From Proteiniphilum sp. (GTDB lineage: Bacteria > Bacteroidota > Bacteroidia > Bacteroidales > Dysgonomonadaceae), in NCBI GenBank assembly GCA_016649795.1, contig JAENWZ010000011.1:1-18374 (forward strand): DNA of 18,374 nt, in the 5' to 3' direction. Under the pieces are notes generated by a model that was given only the letters and a program-made list of their open reading frames with translations, ran no database searches and was not told the DNA's origin. Positions 12,899-18,374 of the stretch are shown piece after piece (the first letter of the stretch is position 1; each line of letters opens with the position of its first letter). A program made the translations under genes and the position numbers.

Positions 12899-13252
12899 TC
12901 AGGTATGAATAATGATCTCGGCTTTTTCCATCTCCCCCTTCACCGGCGGGTGCATTTTTGATACCCGCACTTCAAGGGAGGAAATCTGAGGGTACTCCTC
13001 ACTCAATCTTCTGAAGATGCGACCAGCCAGGTGCTCCAGCAATCGGGAGGGAGTCTGCATCTCCGTTTTAACCAAATCGAACAACCCGGCATAGTTGATC
13101 GTGTCGTTCACATCATCTGAAGCACAGGAGGTAGAGATATCTGCCTCCAACGCAATACTCACTTCAAACTCATTACCAACCACCTTTTCGTGTGCCATCA
13201 CACCATGATAGGCATAAAAATGCATGTTATGCAGTTCGATCTTTGTTTTCAT
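12899..13252 (-). CDS. folB: Dihydroneopterin aldolase
   Basis: Splits 7,8-dihydroneopterin to 6-hydroxymethyl-dihydropterin and glycolaldehyde in folate synthesis. The 117-residue protein has the tunnelling-fold features: HFYAYHGVMAHEKVVGNEF (YHG plus the downstream Glu), INYAGLFDLV, LLEHLAGRI with the pterin-anchoring Glu, and VSKMHPPV with the catalytic-type Lys. Its length equals that of typical bacterial FolB. It is divergent from pepP and shares a 197-nt intergenic region with it. No other folate gene lies beside it. Confidence 0.95.
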   Translation of the reverse strand: MKTKIELHNMHFYAYHGVMAHEKVVGNEFEVSIALEADISTSCASDDVNDTINYAGLFDLVKTEMQTPSRLLEHLAGRIFRRLSEEYPQISSLEVRVSKMHPPVKGEMEKAEIIIHT

Positions 13253-13305
13253 TTAATTATTTTATTATTTCTTGCCGGCTACATCTGTTATCCGGTTTTA
13301 AGACT

Positions 13306-13333
13306 CAAATATAAGAACAATTTGTTATATTTG
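13306..13333. promoter_or_regulatory. Divergent folB/pepP promoter region: 9-bp inverted repeat with a -7 element in each arm
   Basis: CAAATATAA (13306-13314) and TTATATTTG (13325-13333) are exact reverse complements around a 10-nt spacer that itself contains AACAA-T-TTGTT. Each arm holds TATATTTG, a perfect TAnnTTTG: on the plus strand at 13326-13333 towards pepP, on the minus strand at 13313-13306 towards folB. RNA polymerase binding in the two directions would overlap. Confidence 0.55.
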
Positions 13334-13449
13334 TTGTTTAGAAACTAAAATCAAAGAGAACGCAACAAGTATTGTAATCATATCACGCAAGCGGATGAAT
13401 TACGAAGTAATCGACGTAGTCAATATAGCGAGTTCAAACAAATTATAAT

Positions 13450-15240
13450 ATGAAAACGAACGAAATCCCCGAAAGGCTCACCGCCATGAGAAAATTCATG
13501 GAAGAGAAGAATCTGGATGCATTCATCATCCCAAGTACTGACGCCCATTTAAGTGAATATCCCCCTAAATACTGGGAATCAAGGAAATGGATCAGCGGCT
13601 TCTCAGGCTCTGCCGGAACAGCGGTGGTGACGAAAGAGAAAGCCGGTGTCTGGACCGATTCGCGTTACTTCCTACAGGCTGCCGAGGAGCTGAATGAGAC
13701 GGGATTCGATCTTTTCAAGATGGGACAGGCCGACACACCCGATATGACATCCTGGATAATAGAGCAGGCAGGCAAAGGGGGCAGTGTGGGTATCGACGGA
13801 TTAGTATATGCTGCATCGGAAGCCAAAACGCTGAAAGAGAAGATCGAAGCCAAAGGGATCCAGCTGGAGACCTCCTTCGATCCGTTCACAGAGATAAGAA
13901 GTGATCGTCCTGAGATACCAAAAAACAAAGCATTCACTCTTCCGGTGGAGATTGCCGGAGAATCGGTTACGAGCAAGATTGAACGCATCATTGCCGAACT
14001 GAAAAAGGGGGATGCTGACGGAATACTCCTCGTGACGCTCGATGCTGTGGCATGGACCTTCAACCTCCGCGGCAACGATGTGGAATATAACCCGGTTGCT
14101 GTGGCATATGGGTATGTATCAGAAAAGGAAACGCTCCTTTTCATCGACGCTGAGAAACTGACCGATGAGATTGCCAACGCTTACCAGGCTGAGGGGGTTA
14201 AAATCGCCGGTTACGATGAAGTTTTCGAATATGTCTCCAAACTACCGGCAAACAGTTCTGTTTGTGTAACCGGCAATAAAATAAACTACAAACTGTTGCA
14301 AACTATCCCTGCATCGTGCAGGATTGTGGATATCCCGTCACCGGTAGATATGATGAAGAGCGTGAAGAATGAAACCGAACTGAACGGTTTCCGCAACGCG
14401 ATGATCAAAGATGGTGTAGCGCTTGTGAAGTTTTATATGTGGCTTGAAAAAGCTATCCCCGCCGGTGAAGTGACCGAGGTCGCCGTGGAGGGGAAACTGC
14501 GGGAATACCGTTCTCAGCAAGAGCTGTTTGTGGGTGAAAGCTTCGGCACCATTGCAGGGTATGCCGGCAACGGTGCCATCATTCATTATCATGCATCACC
14601 GGAAACCTGCCTGCAGGTCAAACCGGAAGGGTTGTTGCTTATCGACTCCGGCGGGCAATACAAAGAGGGGACCACAGATATCACCCGTACTGTGGCGGTG
14701 GGTAAGCTCACCAAACATATGAAGCAGGACTACACCAATGTGCTGAAAGGACATATCTCGCTTGCCACAGCCGTTTATCCGGAAGGAACACGCGGTTCAC
14801 AACTCGATATCCTGGCAAGAAAAGCCTTGTGGGAGAACAACCTCACCTACTGGCACGGCACCGGGCATGGTATCGGGCACTTCCTTAACGTACACGAGGG
14901 ACCACAGAACATACGTCTGGAAGAAAACCCCACCCAGCTGAAACCGGGAATGGTCACCTCTAACGAACCGGGTCTCTATCGCGCCAATCAGTACGGAATT
15001 CGCATTGAGAACCTAATCGTTACGCAGGAACAGAAAAAGACAGAGGAGTTTGGTACATTTTACAATTTTGAGACCATCACGCTTTGTCCCATCGACACCA
15101 AACCAATTGCAAAGAAGCTGCTCACCAAAAAAGAGATCAAATGGTTCAACAGGTACCACAAGATGGTGTACAGCAAGCTGAAAAATCATTTAAACAATGA
15201 TGAGACAGCATGGTTGAAGCGTAAAACGAAACCTATTTAA
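13450..15240 (+). CDS. pepP: Xaa-Pro aminopeptidase (aminopeptidase P, three-domain M24B)
   Basis: Removes an N-terminal residue before proline from peptides; a di-metal (usually Mn) cytoplasmic enzyme. The 596-residue length matches the long three-domain form (XPNPEP1-like), not the 440-residue E. coli PepP. Domain I begins RLTAMRKFMEEKNLDAFIIPSTDAHLSEY and has FSGSAGTAVVT; domain II covers about residues 165-310; the pita-bread catalytic domain is C-terminal. Predicted metal ligands are Asp399 (LIDSGG), Asp410 (TTDITR), His477 (GHGIGHFL), Glu506 (SNEPGLY) and Glu520 (IRIENL), all present. Such enzymes suit a peptide-fermenting lifestyle (inference). The leader after the inferred promoter is about 110 nt. 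Its TAA overlaps the next gene's ATG by one base. Confidence 0.95.
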   Translation: MKTNEIPERLTAMRKFMEEKNLDAFIIPSTDAHLSEYPPKYWESRKWISGFSGSAGTAVVTKEKAGVWTDSRYFLQAAEELNETGFDLFKMGQADTPDMTSWIIEQAGKGGSVGIDGLVYAASEAKTLKEKIEAKGIQLETSFDPFTEIRSDRPEIPKNKAFTLPVEIAGESVTSKIERIIAELKKGDADGILLVTLDAVAWTFNLRGNDVEYNPVAVAYGYVSEKETLLFIDAEKLTDEIANAYQAEGVKIAGYDEVFEYVSKLPANSSVCVTGNKINYKLLQTIPASCRIVDIPSPVDMMKSVKNETELNGFRNAMIKDGVALVKFYMWLEKAIPAGEVTEVAVEGKLREYRSQQELFVGESFGTIAGYAGNGAIIHYHASPETCLQVKPEGLLLIDSGGQYKEGTTDITRTVAVGKLTKHMKQDYTNVLKGHISLATAVYPEGTRGSQLDILARKALWENNLTYWHGTGHGIGHFLNVHEGPQNIRLEENPTQLKPGMVTSNEPGLYRANQYGIRIENLIVTQEQKKTEEFGTFYNFETITLCPIDTKPIAKKLLTKKEIKWFNRYHKMVYSKLKNHLNNDETAWLKRKTKPI

Positions 15241-15767
15241 TGGCACTAATAAAATCTGTCAGGGGCTTTACCCCTCAAATTGGAGAGAACAGTTATCTGG
15301 CCGACAACGCCACAATCATTGGCGATGTGATCATCGGCAACGATTGCAGCATCTGGTTCAATGCGGTGCTGCGGGGTGATGTCAACTCCATCCGTATCGG
15401 CAACCGGGTTAACATTCAGGATGGCACTGTCATTCACACACTGTATCAAAAATCGGTATCTATTATCGGAGATGATGTCTCTATCGGGCACAACGTGGTG
15501 ATCCATGGTGCCAAAATCGAAAGTGGCGCTCTCATCGGCATGGGTGCAATTGTACTGGATCATGCGGTGGTAGGTGAAGGGGCTATCATTGCTGCAGGAT
15601 CGGTGGTGCTGACCGGCACACAGGTGGAACCGGGCAGTATCTACGCCGGCGTTCCTGCGAAATTCGTAAAGAAGGTGGACCCTGATCAAGCAAAAGGAAT
15701 GAACCAGAAAATTGCAAACAACTACCTGATGTATGCAGGATGGTTTAAGGAAGATGAAAAAAAATAA
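15240..15767 (+). CDS. Gamma-carbonic-anhydrase family protein (left-handed beta-helix)
   Basis: A hexapeptide-repeat trimeric protein of 175 residues of the YrdA/PaaY/Cam type. Repeats such as ATIIGD, VIIGND, SIRIGN, SIIGDD and AIIAAG run through residues 22-130, followed by a C-terminal helix (about 145-170). The three Zn-binding histidines are present at His66 (GTVIH), His84 and His89 (SIGHNVVIH), together with the LRGD motif (Arg45, Asp47) and Gln60. It keeps metal binding, but many members of this branch show little carbonic anhydrase activity, so the substrate is open. The start is translationally coupled to pepP (TAATG, one-base overlap). A metal-dependent acyltransferase is less likely because no acyltransferase extension is present. 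Confidence 0.9.
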   Translation: MALIKSVRGFTPQIGENSYLADNATIIGDVIIGNDCSIWFNAVLRGDVNSIRIGNRVNIQDGTVIHTLYQKSVSIIGDDVSIGHNVVIHGAKIESGALIGMGAIVLDHAVVGEGAIIAAGSVVLTGTQVEPGSIYAGVPAKFVKKVDPDQAKGMNQKIANNYLMYAGWFKEDEKK

Positions 15768-15805
15768 AAACCCTCGAGCTCCGGGCAATTGACTATACGA
15801 TGAGA

Positions 15806-15826
15806 ACGGCAAAAGAACATTGCCGT
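15806..15826. terminator. Stem-loop between two convergent genes
   Basis: ACGGCAA (15806-15812) and TTGCCGT (15820-15826), perfect 7-bp arms with a 7-nt loop. It lies between the stops of the gamma-CA-like gene and the U32 gene. There is no T-run on either side, so termination activity is uncertain. Confidence 0.4.
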
Positions 15827-15864
15827 CGGACTATCCTTATAAGTTTTAAGCTGAACAGACCTGA

Positions 15865-17133
15865 TTACCTTTCGTGTGCCGTGCCCTTCCTGTTGGCCGC
15901 AACCATTTTGTACAGCTGATCATTGGGGCGGATCTTCTCGTTAGTTTTAATGGAGAAATGATCCCCTTTTATTGCCTCAGTAACGGTCTGTTGTTCCACT
16001 CGAATATCTTCCGCGGTAATGAACACGGCACCGGTAGTAGGTCCTGTGATCAGCAGCTCATCCCCTACTTTCACCGACTGTGTCTCTATCAGGAACTCCG
16101 TCACGCCCAGGTTTCCAAAATGTTTGACTGCCTTCCCCACGTACACTTTTCTTTTCGTGGCACCCGATCCGTAACGGTGCGTCCACTCACCCAGCCGCTG
16201 TCCCAGATAATAACCATCCCAGAACCCCCGGTTGAAAACTGTGGCAAGACGCTCGTTCCAGACGTTGATTTTCTCGTCAGTAAACGTATTGTCACAGTAG
16301 GCCTGTGCCGCCTCCTTGTAGCAGGAGGTGACAATATGTACATATTCCGGTCCCCGCGCACGTCCCTCAATCTTAAATACCCGCACACCGGCATCCATCA
16401 TCTTATTCATGAAATGAATGGTTTTGAGATCCTTGGGCGACATGATATACTCATTGTCAATCTCCAGCTCAATATCACTATCCCGGTCTTTGACGATGTA
16501 TCCCCTGCGACAAATCTGGTTGCATGCACCCCTGTTGGCGGAGAGATCTTTTTCGTGCAGACTCAGGTAACACTTCCCCGAAACAGCCATACAGAGCGCA
16601 CCATGAGCGAACATCTCGATGCGGATCAACTCGCCGAAAGGTCCTTTAATCTGTTGTGCTACGATATCCTTATGAATCGATGCAACCTGATCGAGGTTCA
16701 GCTCCCGTGCCAGCACCACCACATCGGCAAACTGCGCATAAAACCGCAGCGATTCACTGTTGGTGATGTTCAGTTGCGTGGAGAGATGTACTTCCACGCC
16801 GATACTCCGGGCATACATCATCACAGCCACATCGGCTGCAATGATCGCTGAGAGACTGGCTACCCTGGCGGCATCCACGATCTTGCGCATCAGCGTCAGG
16901 TCGTTGTCGTAAATTATCGTGTTGACAGTGAGATAACTTTTCTTATTGTTCTCGCGACAGATCTGTGCGATTTGATGCAGATCTTCAATAGTGAAATTGT
17001 TGGATGATCTTGCACGCATATTCAACCCTTCAATGCCGAAATAGATAGAATCCGCCCCACCCTGTATTGCTGCTGTCAGCGATTCGTATGAACCCGCCGG
17101 AGCCATTATCTCATAGTCGTGAATATTGTTCAT
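15865..17133 (-). CDS. trhP: Peptidase U32 family, TrhP-type tRNA uridine-34 hydroxylation protein
   Basis: The U32 family includes TrhP (YegQ), needed with prephenate for 5-hydroxylation of uridine 34 in certain tRNAs, and RlhA, which acts on 23S rRNA; despite the name, a peptidase role is doubtful. The 422 residues begin YEIMAPAGSYESLTAAIQGGADSIYFG and carry the U32 signature EMFAHGALCMAVSGKC with following CNQICRRGY, whose four Cys can hold an iron-sulfur cluster. A C-terminal beta-barrel-like part starts near KRKVYVGKAV. The length fits TrhP (about 450) rather than RlhA (about 650). It is transcribed alone from a -7 element 24 nt upstream and faces the gamma-CA gene. Confidence 0.88.
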   Translation of the reverse strand: MNNIHDYEIMAPAGSYESLTAAIQGGADSIYFGIEGLNMRARSSNNFTIEDLHQIAQICRENNKKSYLTVNTIIYDNDLTLMRKIVDAARVASLSAIIAADVAVMMYARSIGVEVHLSTQLNITNSESLRFYAQFADVVVLARELNLDQVASIHKDIVAQQIKGPFGELIRIEMFAHGALCMAVSGKCYLSLHEKDLSANRGACNQICRRGYIVKDRDSDIELEIDNEYIMSPKDLKTIHFMNKMMDAGVRVFKIEGRARGPEYVHIVTSCYKEAAQAYCDNTFTDEKINVWNERLATVFNRGFWDGYYLGQRLGEWTHRYGSGATKRKVYVGKAVKHFGNLGVTEFLIETQSVKVGDELLITGPTTGAVFITAEDIRVEQQTVTEAIKGDHFSIKTNEKIRPNDQLYKMVAANRKGTAHER

Positions 17134-17156
17134 TGTTATGCTGTAGCTTGAAAGTG

Positions 17157-17164
17157 CAAAAGTA
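17157..17164 (-). promoter_or_regulatory. -7 element of the trhP promoter (TACTTTTG)
   Basis: Minus-strand TACTTTTG, identical to the octamer before pta, lies 23 nt before the trhP ATG. No TTTG at the -33 distance. The remainder of the 200-nt gap to the DUF302 gene holds the terminator at 17187-17227 and otherwise nothing that I recognise. Confidence 0.55.
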
Positions 17165-17186
17165 CAAAAAAAAGAGGCAATCTGAG

Positions 17187-17227
17187 AAAAAAGAAAACGG
17201 ATGCATCCTCTAAGAGTACATCCGTTT
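17187..17227 (-). terminator. Terminator of the DUF302 operon
   Basis: Minus-strand stem AAACGGATG (17227-17219) and CATCCGTTT (17203-17195) around a 15-nt loop, followed by TTCTTTTTTCTC. It lies about 107 nt beyond the DUF302 stop and upstream of trhP, insulating trhP from the operon. Confidence 0.65.
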
Positions 17228-17333
17228 CACATTGAAACAATGATACATTTTCACCGGAAAGCATCTTTCACAAACAAGGATCACGCTCTCCGCTCTTCGA
17301 AAATGTCAACTTACGTTACTGTAACTATTGAAT

Positions 17334-17732
17334 TTATTCACTTTTTATCTTATCAATAAACCTCTCTGCATCGTTGTATGCTGCGGTCATCACATCCTGC
17401 GCTACCCCACCTGCCTGTGCTGCAAGCATCGATGGATTCAAACGTGACAGGTAGGTATTACCGTCCGTTTTCTTATAGACGGAGATACGACAGGGAAGCA
17501 TATTGGAATAGATACGCAGTGAATCGTCAGAGAGTAACCTGTAGGCATAGTCCGGTTTACATAGTTCAATCACATTCACGGAAATGATCTCTTTTCCGTT
17601 TTTCTTCATTATCTCCTGCAAATCGTGCTGATGGAGTACTTTCCACCCGCCCTCCATAATGATCCCGTTAAGCTTACTCACCGTTTCATCAAAACTGTAT
17701 TTGCTTTTGCTTTCAAGAAATAGCTGATCCAT
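17334..17732 (-). CDS. DUF302 domain protein
   Basis: A small (132-residue) DUF302 protein without a signal peptide or membrane helix, so probably cytoplasmic. The domain runs from KYSFDETVSKLNGIIMEGGWKVL to about residue 100; a C-terminal helix follows. Two Cys, Cys58 (ELCKPDYAY) and Cys81 (MLPCRISVY), lie in the two conserved strand regions and could form a redox pair. DUF302 has no settled biochemical function; members often sit beside sulfur- or metal-handling genes. It starts 11 nt after the stop of a thioredoxin-like lipoprotein gene, and the pair probably works together. A terminator lies downstream. Confidence 0.85.
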   Translation of the reverse strand: MDQLFLESKSKYSFDETVSKLNGIIMEGGWKVLHQHDLQEIMKKNGKEIISVNVIELCKPDYAYRLLSDDSLRIYSNMLPCRISVYKKTDGNTYLSRLNPSMLAAQAGGVAQDVMTAAYNDAERFIDKIKSE

Positions 17733-17743
17733 AACTCTTTTTT

Positions 17744-18247
17744 TTAAGATTTCTTTAATAATACTTCTTCAATAGCCTGCTTGAATGCATCTTTTGGTAA
17801 TGCACCCTGAGCCATCTGCGGAGCCTCACCCACCGGGCAGAAAAGGATCGAAGGAATGCTTCTGATACCAAAATCGGCCGCCAACTGCTGCTCAGCTTCC
17901 GTATCTACTTTGTAGATATAAATCTCACCTTCATATTCGGCTGCCAGTTCCTCAAGAATGGGAGCAACCATTTTACAGGGACCACACCAATCTGCATAAA
18001 AATCGATGATACAGGGTTTGTCCCCAAGATATTCCCATTTCTCGGGACTCGTTTCGTAATTTGCCACTTTAGCCAAAAAATCGGCTCTAGTTAATTTAAT
18101 TGTCTTTGTCATATTATTATCAGTATTTATTGTGTTTGTTTCCTGTTTTGATTCCGCACTTTCGGATGCGCTCTTTTGATTACTGTTACTGCACGAGGCT
18201 AATGTAAAAATCAGCGCTGCTGCCATTAAAATGGTTGCTCTCTTCAT
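17744..18247 (-). CDS. Thioredoxin-fold lipoprotein
   Basis: Envelope-anchored thiol-disulfide oxidoreductase of 167 residues. A lipoprotein signal peptide ends with LASC (lipidation at Cys19); a Ser/Asn/Gln/Glu-rich linker runs to about residue 45; then comes a thioredoxin domain with FYADWCGPCKM (Cys88 and Cys91) and the cis-Pro segment RSIPSILF. The WCGPC motif is that of a reducing thioredoxin, unusual for a lipid-anchored protein, where DsbA/TlpA-type motifs are more common. Two extra Cys (Cys79 just before the active site, and one after SILF) are also notable. Met46 could start a cytoplasmic thioredoxin, but the lipobox at the upstream ATG and its overlap with the previous stop (TAATG) favour the long form. 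Its electron donor is not in this window. Confidence 0.9.
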   Translation of the reverse strand: MKRATILMAAALIFTLASCSNSNQKSASESAESKQETNTINTDNNMTKTIKLTRADFLAKVANYETSPEKWEYLGDKPCIIDFYADWCGPCKMVAPILEELAAEYEGEIYIYKVDTEAEQQLAADFGIRSIPSILFCPVGEAPQMAQGALPKDAFKQAIEEVLLKKS

Positions 18248-18374
18248 TATTCGATGCTTTTATCATTATTATTAACTATCTCTTTATCCTTCTTTTTGGT
18301 TGAATCTTTCGAAAAAATATCGAACAGCAGATATCCAATCACAGCTCCGTAAATCATCATTCTGTATGGATTGG
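18247..18374 (-). CDS. Small membrane protein, DUF6132-like, C-terminal fragment (5' end outside window)
   Basis: The frame is open to the window edge and encodes 41 residues: NPYRMMIYGAVIGYLLFDIF, a transmembrane helix with Gly spacing, then a Lys/Asp/Asn-rich tail ending at TAA. The NPY-x4-YGAVIGYLLF pattern resembles the last helix of DUF6132 proteins as I remember them, short two-helix membrane proteins often found near rhodanese or thiosulfate-uptake genes; this was not checked. The stop overlaps the thioredoxin start codon by one base, so translation is coupled and the three genes form one operon. Confidence 0.6.
   Translation of the reverse strand, partial: NPYRMMIYGAVIGYLLFDIFSKDSTKKKDKEIVNNNDKSIE

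Noticed and set aside
13665..14177. Ser-rich open frame of 170 codons on the minus strand
   Set aside because: Antisense to pepP; the Ser/Leu-rich composition reflects the reverse complement of its codons.
15246..15812. Open frame of 188 codons on the minus strand
   Set aside because: Antisense to the gamma-carbonic-anhydrase-like gene, whose hexapeptide repeats and three His are unmistakable; shadow frame.
15874..16851. Open frame of 325 codons on the plus strand
   Set aside because: Lies wholly antisense to trhP, which has the U32 signature and Cys cluster; the antisense product shows no recognisable domain and a His/Arg/Leu-rich composition typical of shadow frames.

Overview
The window reads as a chromosomal segment of an anaerobic or facultative Bacteroidota, most likely near Dysgonomonadaceae/Porphyromonadaceae (Proteiniphilum- or Petrimonas-like). 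The phylum rests on several intergenic matches to the Bacteroidota sigma -7 element TAnnTTTG (one with TTTG exactly 19 nt upstream), weak Shine-Dalgarno use outside the ribosomal genes, an rpsF-rpsR-rplI cluster without priB/ssb, and the types of Crp/Fnr, DUF6448 and DUF6132 proteins present. The family-level placement is an impression from protein similarity and was not checked by search. Almost all of the window is core metabolism and housekeeping. There is no IS element, integrase, phage gene, CRISPR array, tRNA or rRNA, and no gene-free stretch over 300 bases.

Layout. 1-1911 (+): the 3' end of an ArgE-type M20 deacylase and argH, separated by a GCTGA-rich repeat island. 1950-1991: a bidirectional terminator. 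2012-3579: a divergent pair made of an exported His-rich DUF6448 protein (-) and a Crp/Fnr-family regulator (+) with an unusual His-rich N-terminus; a near-perfect 20-bp palindrome lies between them. 3778-6996 (+): pta, a 3-hydroxyacyl-CoA-dehydrogenase-like gene and ackA, an acetate/ATP-producing operon with an unexpected middle gene. 7006-7046: a 20-bp-arm palindrome serving as bidirectional terminator. 7061-8209 (-): rpsF-rpsR-rplI. 8401-10842 (+): zwf and pgl, the first two steps of the oxidative pentose phosphate pathway, separated by a second GCTGA-rich island. 10851-12751 (-): lptB-ruvX-def. 12899-13252 (-): folB, divergent from 13450-15767 (+): a three-domain aminopeptidase P and a gamma-carbonic-anhydrase-like protein. 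15865-17133 (-): a U32/TrhP-type tRNA hydroxylation protein. 17334-18374 (-): an operon of a DUF6132-like membrane protein (partial), a lipoprotein thioredoxin and a DUF302 protein, plausibly for envelope redox or sulfur handling.

The main leads for something undescribed are: (1) the DUF6448/Crp pair, in which both proteins are His-rich, the predicted mature DUF6448 protein begins with His, and the palindrome is centred about 41 bp upstream of the inferred DUF6448 transcription start, the classical class II activator position; (2) the HAD-family protein inside pta-ackA, which keeps the NAD-binding fold but has replaced the catalytic His and the conserved Asn; (3) the GCTGA-rich repeat family that fills two intergenic gaps and encodes the tail of the ArgE-like protein; and (4) a 28-bp dyad between folB and pepP whose two arms are each a consensus -7 element facing outward.
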